Of a DNA stretch of 64,000 nt, positions 7,827 to 17,006 are shown piece after piece. The DNA is from Streptomyces jumonjinensis (lineage in GTDB: Bacteria; Actinomycetota; Actinomycetes; Streptomycetales; Streptomycetaceae), in assembly GCF_009600885.1 (NCBI RefSeq), contig NZ_VCLA01000170.1, positions 107,638-171,637 of the forward strand. The letters run 5' to 3'. Numbering within the stretch: the stretch's first letter is position 1; every line of letters begins with the position of its first letter. Made by a program: the position numbers and the translations under genes. The notes under the pieces were generated by a model, which worked only from the letters and a program-made list of their open reading frames with translations, had not been told where the DNA came from and did no database searches.

Positions 7827-9005
7827 TCAGAATGTGCTGATCTCGGCCCGGATCCATCCCTCGCGCGGGTGGCTCACCTTCAGGGCCGACATCGAAAACC
7901 GCAGATATATATCCGGGGTCCCGCCCACGTACGCCGCCATGAGCTGCCAGGACGGGTCACCTTGGCGCGAGTCGTCCCGCAGGAGCGCCGCCGCCTCCGG
8001 AGGGGAGAGGGGCGGCAACACCTGTTCCATCATCGCGCGGTCGGCCAGGGGAATCAGTGCGCCCATGAAGGAACGGGCTATATCGAGCGCGAAGGGGTTC
8101 AGGCCCCAGGGCGGGCAGACAGCCCAGTCTTCGCGCAGCTGGAGCGTCGCGCAGGTGATGCGGTCGCGCCCGTCGCATTCCAGTTCCAGGGCAACTTTGT
8201 CCGTGAAGCCGCCGGTGGAGAGGTGGACAGTGCGATGGGGCCCATCCTGGTCACCGTCCGCGCCAGTGCGTTCGTGTATGCCGAAGAAAGACCAGAACTC
8301 CGAATCCCTCAATTTGCTGTAACGAAGCGCTCCAGGCTTCCCGCCCGCCTCCGCCCAGAGACTCGGCCAGATGTGGACGCCGACCAGCACCCGGGCGAGC
8401 TCATCCTCGGTGATCGTCCACTGGTGCTCGCCGTGCTCTCGGGCGTCGATCCCCGCGGCGTTCTGGTGCCGGCACAGCAGTGATTCGCCAGGCCAGGGGT
8501 CTTCGTAGATGATCCGGTCGCCCTCGCGGCCAAGGAGATTCACGCCATGCCCGGATCGCCCGTCGTGCACGAATGCGACGATGTCGCTCCCACCGATCTC
8601 GAAGAAGCGGCGCATCCGGTGACGCAGTTGCGGCCAGGAGAGCCTGACGACCACGGGGATGGACTCGGTCCCCTGGCTGGGGCGTCCTTCGACGAGCACG
8701 CAGACCATCGGGATGCCGAACATCGTCATCGTCATGTGCCAGCTCTGGCCTATCGTGTGGCCCCTGTCGCCCGAGCCGTACAGCTCCGGGTTCTCCTGCT
8801 CCAACTGTTTTTCGGCCTGTTCCAACACGCGGATCCAGGCAACTCGTTGATCGTGGCTATGGGGATCCAGACGGACGTTCATGGTCCGCTCGAACCGCAT
8901 CTCCGGCCCGCCTCCGGAGCCGCCCTGCTCCGGTGTATCCGTGCCCCCGTCCCGCCGGGAAGCACCCTTGCGCCGTTGCCACCATGCCCCCATGACCGGG
9001 ACCAT
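7827..9005 (-). CDS. hypothetical protein with C39-peptidase-like segment
   Basis: 392 residues from ATG 9005; starts at 8993 or 8900 are also possible and the first 35 residues are low complexity. No domain is recognised with confidence. Near residue 160 the stretch GHGVNLLGREGDRIIYEDPW looks like the His-containing half of C39-like papain-fold peptidases (GH-V---G-dGd-vyynDPW). No matching QxxxxxC cysteine motif is visible before it, so any such domain would be inactive or rearranged. Ordered strands follow to the C-terminus, and no membrane segment is seen. It is divergent by 14 nt from the zinc-ribbon membrane gene. Confidence 0.6.
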   Translation of the reverse strand: MVPVMGAWWQRRKGASRRDGGTDTPEQGGSGGGPEMRFERTMNVRLDPHSHDQRVAWIRVLEQAEKQLEQENPELYGSGDRGHTIGQSWHMTMTMFGIPMVCVLVEGRPSQGTESIPVVVRLSWPQLRHRMRRFFEIGGSDIVAFVHDGRSGHGVNLLGREGDRIIYEDPWPGESLLCRHQNAAGIDAREHGEHQWTITEDELARVLVGVHIWPSLWAEAGGKPGALRYSKLRDSEFWSFFGIHERTGADGDQDGPHRTVHLSTGGFTDKVALELECDGRDRITCATLQLREDWAVCPPWGLNPFALDIARSFMGALIPLADRAMMEQVLPPLSPPEAAALLRDDSRQGDPSWQLMAAYVGGTPDIYLRFSMSALKVSHPREGWIRAEISTF

Positions 9006-9019
9006 ATCGCCGTATCATC

Positions 9020-9670
9020 ATGCCCACCATGGGTGAACAGGGACAGAGACTCCTTCAGCACCTCGTGCCCGAATGTCCGCACTGCGCGCACCGTCACCGC
9101 TTCGCCCTGCTCATCGGCCCTGACAACGAGCCACTGCTCTTCGCGGGCACACAGGAGGTGCCGGTACAACTTGTCTGCCCCGAGACCCGCCAGAGCTTCG
9201 AGGGCCGCATCACCATCGGCTCCAACGAGCAATTCCTGCGGATAGCGGATCCTTTTGCCGCCGATCACAGCTTCGCCGCCGCTGAAGCGGATCCGGAGCT
9301 GGCCGAGTGGATACGTTCCTCGCGCCAGACCTCCACCGAGTACTGCAAGACGATGCTGACCGCGTCTTCCGCCGGTGTCCCGGTGCACTTCGCAGTGCTT
9401 CAGTATCTCGACATCTCCGGCCGCACGGGCGGCTGGACGACCCGTGCCGCCGCCCTACCCGCCCTCTTGTACGTCCTCGCCGCAGCGGCCTTTGCTCTCG
9501 CGCAGCGTCCGCGTCTTGTCCAGCTTGCTGACACTTCCGCGGCGGCTTTTGCCACCCTGCGCCGCACCACCCTGCGGCGCATCGACCGACTTGCCCGGTG
9601 GGGCACCACGCTCTTTCTTCTCGGCAGCGTCGGCGCGTTCCTCGTCTTCGCCATCCTGCTCGGCAGATAG
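9020..9670 (+). CDS. hypothetical membrane protein with CxxC motif
   Basis: 216 residues. The N-terminal 75 residues contain CPHC and a later lone cysteine (VCPET), which may form a zinc-ribbon-like fold. The middle is helical and acidic. Two hydrophobic segments lie near residues 140-160 (ALPALLYVLAAAAFALA) and 192-214 (FLLGSVGAFLVFAILLG), so the protein is likely anchored with its N-terminus in the cytoplasm. ATG 9020 or 9029. No family assigned. The close divergence from 7827-9005 suggests shared regulation. Confidence 0.6.
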   Translation: MPTMGEQGQRLLQHLVPECPHCAHRHRFALLIGPDNEPLLFAGTQEVPVQLVCPETRQSFEGRITIGSNEQFLRIADPFAADHSFAAAEADPELAEWIRSSRQTSTEYCKTMLTASSAGVPVHFAVLQYLDISGRTGGWTTRAAALPALLYVLAAAAFALAQRPRLVQLADTSAAAFATLRRTTLRRIDRLARWGTTLFLLGSVGAFLVFAILLGR

Positions 9671-9718
9671 CCGACGACACCGCACCTCGGTCCGCTGAGG
9701 CATCTTGATCCGCGACGA

Positions 9719-10311
9719 TCATTGATCGCTAGCCGAGCAGGCTCCCGGAATACGCGATACCTGGGAAAGGCCGGGCTCTCGATGGCGATGCCCCGGGCGG
9801 CCTGCTTGCCCGCTCCTGCGCCGGTTTTCGCCCGAGGAAGAGGTCACCCGCCCGTCCGCGCGGGCGCGGGACAGCGGGTAGCGCGCTTTGTCGCGGATCG
9901 CTTCCTTGCGGTAGTGCTCCGGGTCGCGGGGCCAGGCGGCGGAGTTCTCACCGCACATGATGGTTCAGAAGGCAGCCTTGCCGTTCTCGTACGGTGAGAC
10001 CGTCCCGAGGACGGGGCGGGCGGTCGGCGGGTCTGGGAGTCGGCGCGCTTGCCCTTGACGCTCGTTCGGCACCGGGAGACCGCGATCTCGATCTGCTTGC
10101 CACCGGGCCGCCGGTAGTCCAGCGGCACTTTGACCTTCGTGCCCTGGAAGGCGGCCGGAGTCTCGGGGTCGCACCGCTTCCACGCCGGCTTCTGCTGGGG
10201 GTACCGGTCCAGCACACCCTTGGCGGGAGCTGGGGCGGCGGTGGCGATCCCGGGAGCTGGCGAGGCCATCGGGCCGATCGCCATCAGGGGCACCAGTCGT
10301 CGTCGCTGCAC
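9719..10311 (-). pseudogene. remnant of secreted tripeptidyl-aminopeptidase-like hydrolase
   Basis: The minus strand from 10311 starts with a signal-peptide-like N-terminus and continues with the family pattern (RYPQQKPAWKRCD, then VKVPLDYRRPGGKQIEIAVSR) of Streptomyces secreted alpha/beta-hydrolase tripeptidyl aminopeptidases. It then loses its frame. Another frame resumes with YENGKAAF, an in-frame TGA at 9965-9967, and CGENSAAWPRDPEHYRKEAI, which matches the region around the cap domain near the middle of these roughly 500-residue enzymes. The nucleophile region and the whole C-terminus are missing. It has a frame change, a nonsense codon and a large deletion. Confidence 0.75.
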
Positions 10312-10463
10312 GGGGTCGATCCTCTTCCGTCGCGTGATCGGGACAGGAAAGACTCTGTCGTGCCGTCCGGCCAGGCGAACCCCCCGGCCGGGCCGTGCTT
10401 CCCGTCCGTCTCAGGAGAGACGGGAGCGGCCTGATCGTCTTCCGGGCGGACCCGGAGCGGCGT

Positions 10464-11207
10464 TCAGCGCGGCGACTCCGGCGGGCGTTGGCGGGGCATG
10501 TTCGGGCGGGTGCCCGGGGGGAGGGGGGTGCGGCCCGGTGGGATGGGGTCCGGGGGGCGGGGGGAGGGGGGTGCGGGCAGCGGCGCCGCGTGGAGGGTCA
10601 GTGGGGCCGGGGAGCCCGCGAACTCGCGCATCCAGTCCGCTGTCTCCGCGCGGACCAGCTCCGTCACATCCTCCGAGAAGCTCCGCAGCACCTTCAGGCA
10701 GCGTTCGGCCGCCTCGCTCGCCGTGCCCTCCGCCGGGCCCAGCACCTCCCGTACGCTCTCCGACGCCCAGTCGAACTGGAGCGTCTGGAGTCGGCGCTGC
10801 ACCGCCTGCGCCGTCGCCACATGGCGCATCCAGCCGGAGGTCACCCCGAAGTACCGGTCGCAGGCCAGACACGCGGCACCCAGGAGCAGGGAGAGATATC
10901 CCCAGCCCGCCGCCCCGGGGAGCGCGCCCGTCAGATCGACCAGGGGGAGCGCCGCGCCCGCGATGAAGCCCGCCGCCGCGCCGGTGCGCAGCGCCCTGCC
11001 CGTACGCCGCTTCCACACCCGGTCCGCCAGATACCACTCCACCGTGCGGAGCGCGCCGGTCTCGACCCAGCGGAACAGCTCGTCGAGGCGTTCGGCGGGC
11101 TCGCCCCAGTCGCCCAGCGGAAACGGCCTTCCGGTCAGATCACCGCGCGGCACCTCGCCGCGCTCCTCCCGGGCAGGCCCCCCGGGCTGCATCTCCGGCT
11201 GGCTCAC
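10464..11207 (-). CDS. SLATT-like two-TM membrane protein
   Basis: 247 residues. Two adjacent hydrophobic segments at about residues 75-95 and 103-122 are followed by GWMRHVATAQAVQRRL and a helical tail with FDWASESV. This matches the SLATT architecture (SMODS- and SLOG-associating 2TM effector). SLATT proteins are proposed membrane-perforating effectors in conflict systems; no nucleotide-sensor partner is adjacent here. Start GTG 11207 has a good RBS (gaggag), whereas the longer frame to 11294 lacks one. The C-terminal 40 residues are proline-rich. It is divergent from ybaB. Confidence 0.7.
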   Translation of the reverse strand: MSQPEMQPGGPAREERGEVPRGDLTGRPFPLGDWGEPAERLDELFRWVETGALRTVEWYLADRVWKRRTGRALRTGAAAGFIAGAALPLVDLTGALPGAAGWGYLSLLLGAACLACDRYFGVTSGWMRHVATAQAVQRRLQTLQFDWASESVREVLGPAEGTASEAAERCLKVLRSFSEDVTELVRAETADWMREFAGSPAPLTLHAAPLPAPPSPRPPDPIPPGRTPLPPGTRPNMPRQRPPESPR

Positions 11208-11489
11208 CGGGGAACTCCTCTGATGTTGTGTGTCGCGTCGTGTTACGGGGCAATTACTCCTTGCGCCTGCCTCGCGCGTGCATGGTGACGGCAAGCCCTT
11301 ACTACCGCCGAATGGTGGTCCATGCGGCGGAAATCCCCGTGGTTCCGGGCCTCGCGGGGGTCGTGATCAGGTAGAGGACCCGCAGGATACTCACTCGAAA
11401 GAGTTGTCGCCTCGGGGTTCGGCGAGCCGCCGGACGACCACGTAGGCTCGGCATACCGAAGCAACATCGTCGAAGTGCCAGGAGTGACC
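11208..11489. other. divergent intergenic region
   Basis: 280 bp between the SLATT gene and ybaB. It holds the promoters of both. I saw no convincing RNA gene; in particular no 4.5S-like RNA, which sits near ybaB-recR in some bacteria. Confidence 0.5.
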
Positions 11490-11825
11490 GTGATCCCCGG
11501 TGGCGGCCAGCCCAATATGCAGCAGCTCCTCCAGCAGGCCCAGAAGATGCAGCAGGACCTCGCCCGCGCCCAGGAGGAGCTCGCGCGGACCGAGGTCGAG
11601 GGGCAGGCGGGCGGTGGTCTGGTGAAGGCCACGGTGAACGGGTCGGGTGAGCTGCGCGGGCTCGTCATCGATCCCAAGGCCGTCGACCCCGAGGACACCG
11701 AGACGCTCGCCGATCTCGTCGTCGCCGCCGTCCAGGCCGCGAGCGAGAACGCGCAGCAGCTCCAGCAGCAGAAGCTCGGCCCCCTCGCCCAGGGTCTGGG
11801 CGGCATGCCGGGCCTGCCCTTCTAA
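11490..11825 (+). CDS. YbaB/EbfC nucleoid-associated protein
   Basis: 111 residues. Coiled N-terminal helix rich in Gln ([20 protein letters not shown]) and the family core [20 protein letters not shown]. YbaB proteins bind DNA as dimers and lie before recR in most bacteria, as here, where recR follows 55 nt downstream. Start GTG 11490 lies 5 nt after aggag; a frame open to 11475 has no RBS. A role alongside RecR in repair is suggested by conserved order but not proven. Confidence 0.9.
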   Translation: MIPGGGQPNMQQLLQQAQKMQQDLARAQEELARTEVEGQAGGGLVKATVNGSGELRGLVIDPKAVDPEDTETLADLVVAAVQAASENAQQLQQQKLGPLAQGLGGMPGLPF

Positions 11826-11880
11826 GGGCGCGGCGGAGCAACTAACGTACGAGCCGTAGGGGCCGAGGAGAGGCAGTCCG

Positions 11881-12480
11881 TTGTACGAAGGCGTGGTTCA
11901 GGACCTCATCGACGAGCTGGGCAGGCTGCCCGGCGTCGGTCCCAAGAGCGCGCAGCGGATCGCCTTTCACATCCTCCAGGCCGAGCCCACCGACGTCCGT
12001 CGGCTCGCCCATGCCCTGCTGGAAGTGAAGGACAAGGTCCGCTTCTGCGCGATCTGCGGCAACGTCGCTCAGCAGGAACGGTGCGGCATCTGCCGCGACC
12101 CGCGCCGGGACCTCTCCGTCATCTGTGTGGTGGAGGAGTCCAAGGATGTGGTCGCGATCGAGCGGACCCGGGAGTTCCGGGGGCGGTATCACGTGCTCGG
12201 CGGGGCGATCAGCCCCATCGAGGGCGTCGGCCCCGACGATCTGCGCATCCGTGAGCTGCTGGCGCGGCTCGCGGACGGCACGGTCACCGAGCTGATCCTC
12301 GCCACGGACCCCAATCTGGAGGGCGAGGCCACGGCCACCTATCTGGCGCGCATGATCAAACCGATGGGCCTCAGGGTCACTCGGCTGGCCAGCGGTCTGC
12401 CGGTGGGGGGAGACTTGGAATACGCCGACGAGGTCACGCTCGGGCGTGCCTTCGAGGGGAGACGACTTCTCGATGTCTGA
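11881..12480 (+). CDS. recR: recombination protein RecR
   Basis: 199 residues, the usual length. Order: helix-hairpin-helix ([16 protein letters not shown]), C4 zinc finger ([16 protein letters not shown]), then a Toprim domain ([10 protein letters not shown], and [14 protein letters not shown]) and the Walker-B-like tail. RecR works with RecO/RecF to load RecA on SSB-coated gaps. Start TTG 11881 follows a gaggag RBS; the next GTG is four codons later. The stop overlaps the start of the DUF5063 gene by 8 nt. Confidence 0.95.
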   Translation: MYEGVVQDLIDELGRLPGVGPKSAQRIAFHILQAEPTDVRRLAHALLEVKDKVRFCAICGNVAQQERCGICRDPRRDLSVICVVEESKDVVAIERTREFRGRYHVLGGAISPIEGVGPDDLRIRELLARLADGTVTELILATDPNLEGEATATYLARMIKPMGLRVTRLASGLPVGGDLEYADEVTLGRAFEGRRLLDV

Positions 12481-13129
12481 TGCCATGCTGCACGCGACGC
12501 ACCAGGATCCGGCCGATTTCGCGGTCCAGATCGCGGACTCGATCGAGTCCTTCATCGTCGCGACCACCGAGGTCGCCAAGGGTGACGAGCCGGACAGCGC
12601 CGTGCCCTTCCTGCTCCTTGAGGTCTCCCAGCTGCTGCTGACCGGCGGCCGGCTGGGCGCGCACGAGGACATCGTCCCGGATGAGCGGTGGGAGCCGGAC
12701 ACCGGCCCGGAGCCGGATGTGGCCGATCTGCGCGAGCGGTTCGCCCGGCTGCTCGACCCGGTCGATGTGTTCTCCGAGGTCTTCGACCCCTATGAGCCGC
12801 GCAAGGCCCCGGTGGCCTGCCGGATCTCCGACAGCCTCGCCGACATCGTCACCGATCTCCGCCATGGGCTGGCCCACTACCGGGCGGGCCGTGTCACGGA
12901 GGCGCTGTGGTGGTGGCAGTTCTCGTACTTCTCCAACTGGGGCCCCACCGCGTCCGGCACCCTGCGGGCCCTTCAGTCCCTGGTCTCCCACGTCCGTCTC
13001 GACCAGCCGCTGGAGGAGCTGGACGGGCTGGACACGGACGAGGATCTGGCGGACGACGCACTGGCGGAGGCCGCCGGACGGGTGATGGCCGAGGAGATCG
13101 CGCTTCCGCTCGGGCTGCGCACCAGCTGA
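12473..13129 (+). CDS. DUF5063 domain protein
   Basis: 218 residues, acidic and helical. The region [28 protein letters not shown] is characteristic of the DUF5063 family found behind recR in actinobacteria. ATG 12473 overlaps the recR stop and has a ggggaga RBS inside recR, so translation is coupled. No catalytic motif is visible, and the role is unknown. Confidence 0.85.
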   Translation: MSDAMLHATHQDPADFAVQIADSIESFIVATTEVAKGDEPDSAVPFLLLEVSQLLLTGGRLGAHEDIVPDERWEPDTGPEPDVADLRERFARLLDPVDVFSEVFDPYEPRKAPVACRISDSLADIVTDLRHGLAHYRAGRVTEALWWWQFSYFSNWGPTASGTLRALQSLVSHVRLDQPLEELDGLDTDEDLADDALAEAAGRVMAEEIALPLGLRTS

Positions 13130-13158
13130 CCGGGGTGCGTACCAGCTGAGCCGGCCCG

Positions 13159-13225
13159 GTGGAGAACTTCCTGGTGGAAGGCTTCCCCGGGGGAGGACTT
13201 CCCGGTGGGAGAGCCCCCCGTGGGA
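13159..13225 (+). repeat. imperfect 15-bp tandem repeats
   Basis: Four to five degenerate units with the pattern GTGGAGAACTTCCTG / GTGGAAGGCTTCCCC / GGGGGAGGACTTCCC lie in the DUF5063-ask intergenic region. They could encode a short peptide frame but look non-genic. The rest of 13130-13418 should hold the aspartokinase promoter. Confidence 0.6.
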
Positions 13226-13418
13226 GACGGCTTGTGAGCCGCCACACACTCCGCGTACAACGGCCCCGGGCGGGCAGTAGTCGACCCGAGCGCGGCCGTG
13301 ATCACTACCTGAGCAGAGCATCTCACCATGTGACTGCCCGGGGATCGGGACGGGCCGCTCGATAGACTGAGCCGACCGCAGTACAGAGCTGTGGTGGAGA
13401 ACCGAGCGAGGAGCGCAC

Positions 13419-14690
13419 GTGGGCCTTGTCGTGCAGAAGTACGGAGGCTCCTCCGTTGCGGATGCCGAGGGCATCAAGCGCGTCGCCAAGCGAATCGTCG
13501 ACACCAAGAAGGACGGCCATCAGGTCGTCGTCGTGGTGTCCGCGATGGGCGACACGACGGACGAGCTGATCGATCTCGCCGAGCAGGTATCCCCGATCCC
13601 TGCCGGGCGCGAATTCGACATGCTGCTGACTGCTGGAGAGCGCATCTCCATGGCCCTGCTGGCCATGGCGATCAAAAACCTGGGCCATGAGGCCCAGTCC
13701 TTCACGGGCAGCCAGGCAGGCGTCATCACCGACTCGGTCCACAACAAAGCGCGCATCATCGATGTGACGCCGGGCCGTATCCGTACCGCGCTGGACGAGG
13801 GCAATATCGCCATCGTCGCCGGATTCCAGGGTGTGTCCCAGGACAAGAAGGACATCACCACCCTGGGCCGCGGCGGTTCCGACACCACCGCCGTCGCTCT
13901 CGCGGCAGCGCTGGAGGCCGAGGTCTGCGAGATCTACACGGATGTCGACGGTGTCTTCACCGCCGACCCCCGGGTGGTCTCCAAGGCGCGGAAGATCGAC
14001 TGGATCTCCTCCGGGGACATGCTGGAGCTGGCCGCTTCCGGCTCCAAGGTGCTGCTGCACCGCTGCGTCGAGTACGCACGCCGATACAACATTCCGATCC
14101 ACGTCCGCTCCTCCTTCTCCGGACTGCGCGGCACCTGGGTCAGCAACGAGCCGCAGGGAGACCAGCAGATGGAGCACGCCATCATCTCCGGAGTCGCCCA
14201 CGACGTCTCCGAGGCCAAGGTCACGGTCGTCGGGGTGCCGGACAAGCCGGGCGAGGCCGCGGCCATCTTCCGCACCATCGCCGACGCCGAGATCAACATC
14301 GACATGGTCGTCCAGAATGTCTCGGCGGCGGCCACGGCCCTCACCGACATCTCCTTCACCCTCCCCAAGACGGACGGTGTGAAGGCGATCGACGCGCTGG
14401 AGAAGGCCAAGGGTCAGATCGGCTTCGATTCGCGGCGCTACGACGACCAGATCGGGAAGATCTCGCTGGTCGGCGCGGGGATGAAGACCAACCCCGGGGT
14501 CACCGCCGCCTTCTTCGAGGCGCTCGCGGACGCGGGTGTGAACATCGAGCTCATCTCGACATCCGAGATCCGCATCTCGGTCGTGACGCGTGCCGACGAT
14601 GTGAACGAGGCGGTGCGCGCCGTGCACACCGCCTTCGGGCTCGACAGCGACGCCGACGAAGCGGTGGTCTACGGAGGCACCGGGCGATGA
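13419..14690 (+). CDS. ask: aspartate kinase
   Basis: 423 residues, equal to the actinobacterial alpha-subunit length. It phosphorylates L-aspartate, the first step to lysine, threonine, methionine and diaminopimelate. N-terminal kinase domain: VQKYGGSSV at residue 4, [14 protein letters not shown] near 150, and [10 protein letters not shown]. Two C-terminal ACT domains (about 265-415) should bind lysine and threonine for feedback control. Start GTG follows gaggag. The stop overlaps the next gene (ATGA). An internal start at 14169 may give a separate regulatory beta subunit. Confidence 0.95.
   Translation: MGLVVQKYGGSSVADAEGIKRVAKRIVDTKKDGHQVVVVVSAMGDTTDELIDLAEQVSPIPAGREFDMLLTAGERISMALLAMAIKNLGHEAQSFTGSQAGVITDSVHNKARIIDVTPGRIRTALDEGNIAIVAGFQGVSQDKKDITTLGRGGSDTTAVALAAALEAEVCEIYTDVDGVFTADPRVVSKARKIDWISSGDMLELAASGSKVLLHRCVEYARRYNIPIHVRSSFSGLRGTWVSNEPQGDQQMEHAIISGVAHDVSEAKVTVVGVPDKPGEAAAIFRTIADAEINIDMVVQNVSAAATALTDISFTLPKTDGVKAIDALEKAKGQIGFDSRRYDDQIGKISLVGAGMKTNPGVTAAFFEALADAGVNIELISTSEIRISVVTRADDVNEAVRAVHTAFGLDSDADEAVVYGGTGR
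14169..14690 (+). CDS. ask: aspartate kinase beta subunit (internal start)
   Basis: In-frame ATG at codon 251 of ask, with a clean RBS (agggag) 9-14 nt upstream, would give a 173-residue product holding just the ACT domains. In Corynebacterium lysC an in-frame internal start at nearly the same codon makes the beta subunit of the alpha2beta2 enzyme. Presence here is inferred from position and RBS. Confidence 0.6.
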   Translation: MEHAIISGVAHDVSEAKVTVVGVPDKPGEAAAIFRTIADAEINIDMVVQNVSAAATALTDISFTLPKTDGVKAIDALEKAKGQIGFDSRRYDDQIGKISLVGAGMKTNPGVTAAFFEALADAGVNIELISTSEIRISVVTRADDVNEAVRAVHTAFGLDSDADEAVVYGGTGR

Positions 14691-15745
14691 CCCGTAAGCC
14701 GGCGCTCGCGGTCGTCGGAGCGACCGGAGCCGTCGGTGCGGTGACGCTCCAGATCCTCTCCCAGCACGCGGACGTCTGGGGAGAGATACGCCTTGTCGCC
14801 TCACCGCGCTCGGCCGGCCGCAAGCTGGCCGTGCGCGGTGAGGAGTGCGAGGTGTACGCGCTGGACGAGGACGCCCTCGCGGGCGTCGACGTCGCGCTCT
14901 TCCTGGTGCCCGCCGAGGTGGCGGCGCGCTGGGCCCCGATCGCCGTGGCCAAGGGCGCGGTGGCCGTGGACGCCTCCGCCGCCTTCCGGCTCGATCCGGA
15001 TGTGCCGCTGGTCGTCCCCGAGATCAACCCCCATGCCGCGCGGATCCGTCCGCGCGGCATCGTCGCGAGCCCGCACGACACCACCCTCGCCATGCTTCCG
15101 GCGGTGGGCGCGCTGCACGCCGAGTTCGGGCTGCGCGAGCTGGTCGTCTCGACCTATCAGGCCGTCAGCGGCGCGGGCCGGGGCGCGGTGGAAGCACTCA
15201 GGTCGCAGCTCTCCCTGGTCGCCGGGACGGAACTGGGCGCGGGCCCCGGGGACGTACGCCGTGCCGTGGGCGAACGGGGACTGGGGCCCTTCGCGGCCCC
15301 GCTCGCGCTCAATGTGGTGCCCTGGGCCGGCGCCGTGGAGGACGGCGGCTGGTCCTCGGAGGAGCTCGGGCTGCGGGACGAGACCCGCAAGGTCCTGGGC
15401 CTGCCGGGGCTGCGGGTGGCGGCGACCTGTGTACAGGTGCCGGTGCTGACGGTGCACTCCCTCGCGGTGCACGCCCGGTTCGAGAACGAGGTCACGGTGG
15501 CGCGGGCCCATGAGATCCTGGCCACCTCGCCGGGGGTGGTGCTCTACGACGACCCCGCCGCGGGCGACTTCCCCACGCCCGTCGATGTGGCCGGTACGGA
15601 TCCCACCTGGGTGGGACGGGTCCGCCGGTCGCCGGACGACCCCTGCGCGCTCGACCTCTTCGTCTGCGGCGACAATCTCCGCAAGGGCGCCGCGCTGAAT
15701 TCCGCGCAGATCGCGGAGTCGGTCGCCGCGGAGTTCCTTCTCTGA
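14687..15745 (+). CDS. aspartate-semialdehyde dehydrogenase paralogue, catalytic residues altered
   Basis: 352 residues with the full Asd fold: Rossmann GATGAVG at the N-terminus, [25 protein letters not shown], and a C-terminal half of normal length. The canonical catalytic motif NPNC(S/T)T reads SPHDTT here, so the nucleophilic cysteine is Asp131. The substrate-binding arginine (TCVRVPV in the family) is Gln250 (TCVQVPV), and the lysine in EEMK is Gly. The acid/base His257 is kept. It overlaps ask by 4 nt and is surely co-translated. It is unlikely to be a normal Asd; a regulatory or altered-substrate role is possible. Confidence 0.85.
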   Translation: MTRKPALAVVGATGAVGAVTLQILSQHADVWGEIRLVASPRSAGRKLAVRGEECEVYALDEDALAGVDVALFLVPAEVAARWAPIAVAKGAVAVDASAAFRLDPDVPLVVPEINPHAARIRPRGIVASPHDTTLAMLPAVGALHAEFGLRELVVSTYQAVSGAGRGAVEALRSQLSLVAGTELGAGPGDVRRAVGERGLGPFAAPLALNVVPWAGAVEDGGWSSEELGLRDETRKVLGLPGLRVAATCVQVPVLTVHSLAVHARFENEVTVARAHEILATSPGVVLYDDPAAGDFPTPVDVAGTDPTWVGRVRRSPDDPCALDLFVCGDNLRKGAALNSAQIAESVAAEFLL

Positions 15746-16214
15746 AACCTCCGCCGGGCGATCACGGCGTGATGGGCCCCGGCCTCTGGTCCTGGTCGTA
15801 GCTTTGAACCCGGGCCGGGTTTCGGGCCGGGGGGTCGGGCCGGGGGTTCGATCCGGAGTCTCGGGCCGGGGGTTCGGCCTGCGGTCAAGTCGCCCTCTGA
15901 GCAGGCCGTTTCATGATCACGTCTGGTACATGGGAGCGGTCTCGGTTTGTAGGATCTGTGGACATCCTGTGGTCAGGCTGTGCGTGACTCGAAGGTCTGT
16001 ACCCTTTGGGTCCAGATCTGGGGATGGCTGAAAATTCGCTCCTCTGTTCTGCAACCGGCGACCGGGTGAGAGGCGTCTTGGCGGTCACCTCTACACCGCG
16101 CCGCGAAAAATGGGGCATTGGGGAAGAGCGAGTGCGCATGAGGGCAAAAAGAGCGCCGTCAAATCCGTTGGCGTACGCGTACAACCCTGTTGACGGTCGG
16201 CATGTCCAACAGGC
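15746..16214. other. intergenic region before the sigma factor gene
   Basis: 469 bp without a convincing gene. The first 150 bp are GC-rich with repeats of the type tcgggccgggggttcg. From about 15910 the sequence is less GC-rich and contains likely promoter elements, such as TTGACGG near 16190. Confidence 0.5.
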
Positions 16215-17006
16215 GTGGCAGAGGTACTCGATATCCCAGGGGTGGTTCCCGTACGCAGCTCGCCGATGCGCCTGCTCCGCGGCGGTCCAGTGGTCCCGGC
16301 ACGCCGTGGTGCGGTGCGCGGCGGCCCGGCCGGTCCCGGGGAACCCGCGGGCGCGGAGAGCGGGGGCGCCGCGACCGCGGTGCGCGGCGCTCCGGTGCGC
16401 CCGCGGCGAGGGAACCGCCAGCCCGGCGGCATGCCGGTGATCGCCCCCATGCCCTCTCCCCGCGCCACCAGCATCCCCGCGCAGCGCGACGGCGGCGACG
16501 CGACCACGGCCGCGGGCACCACCGTCGACCACCTCACCGAGACCTACCGGGCCCACTACCGGTCCCTGCTCGGCCTCGCGGCGCTCCTCCTCGACGACAC
16601 GGCCTCCTGCGAGGACGTGGTGCAGGAGGCGTTCATCCGCGTCCACTCCGCGCGCAAACGGGTACGCGACCCGGAGAAGACCCTCGCCTATCTGCGGCAG
16701 ACCGTGGTCAACCTCTCCCGGTCCGCGCTGCGCCGCCGCATCCTCGGGCTCAAGCTGCTGTCCAAGCCGATGCCGGACATGGCGAGCGCGGAGGAGGGCG
16801 CGTACGACCAGTTGGAGCGGGACGCGCTGATCAAAGCCATGCGCGGGCTCCAGCGCCGTCAGCGCGAGGTGCTGGTGCTGAGGTACTTCGCCGATATGAC
16901 GGAAGCGCAGGTCGCCGAAACGCTGGGGATATCCCTCGGCTCGGTGAAGGCGTACGGCTCCCGTGGCATCAAGGCGCTGCGTGTCTCCATGGAGGCCACG
17001 GCATGA
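16215..17006 (+). CDS. SigE-family RNA polymerase sigma factor (ECF)
   Basis: 263 residues from GTG 16215. Region 2 begins near residue 103 (HLTETYRAHYRSLLGLAALL, CEDVVQEAFIRV). Region 4 ends the protein (LQRRQREVLVLRYFADMTEA, then a helix-turn-helix SLGSVKAYGSRGIKAL), as in the SigE-family (SigE70) group of actinobacteria. The first ~90 residues are low-complexity, so ATG 16431 or 16446 may be the true start, although the first residues (MAEVLDIPG) look protein-like. It overlaps the next gene (ATGA), which likely encodes its membrane regulator. Confidence 0.85.
   Translation: MAEVLDIPGVVPVRSSPMRLLRGGPVVPARRGAVRGGPAGPGEPAGAESGGAATAVRGAPVRPRRGNRQPGGMPVIAPMPSPRATSIPAQRDGGDATTAAGTTVDHLTETYRAHYRSLLGLAALLLDDTASCEDVVQEAFIRVHSARKRVRDPEKTLAYLRQTVVNLSRSALRRRILGLKLLSKPMPDMASAEEGAYDQLERDALIKAMRGLQRRQREVLVLRYFADMTEAQVAETLGISLGSVKAYGSRGIKALRVSMEATA

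Noticed and set aside
11260-11470. possible 4.5S/SRP RNA upstream of ybaB
   Set aside because: The locus order suggested it, but the conserved GGAAGGnAGCAGCC-type loop is not present.
13159-13365. 68-residue frame before ask
   Set aside because: It reads through 15-bp repeats and the expected ask promoter; no family resemblance.
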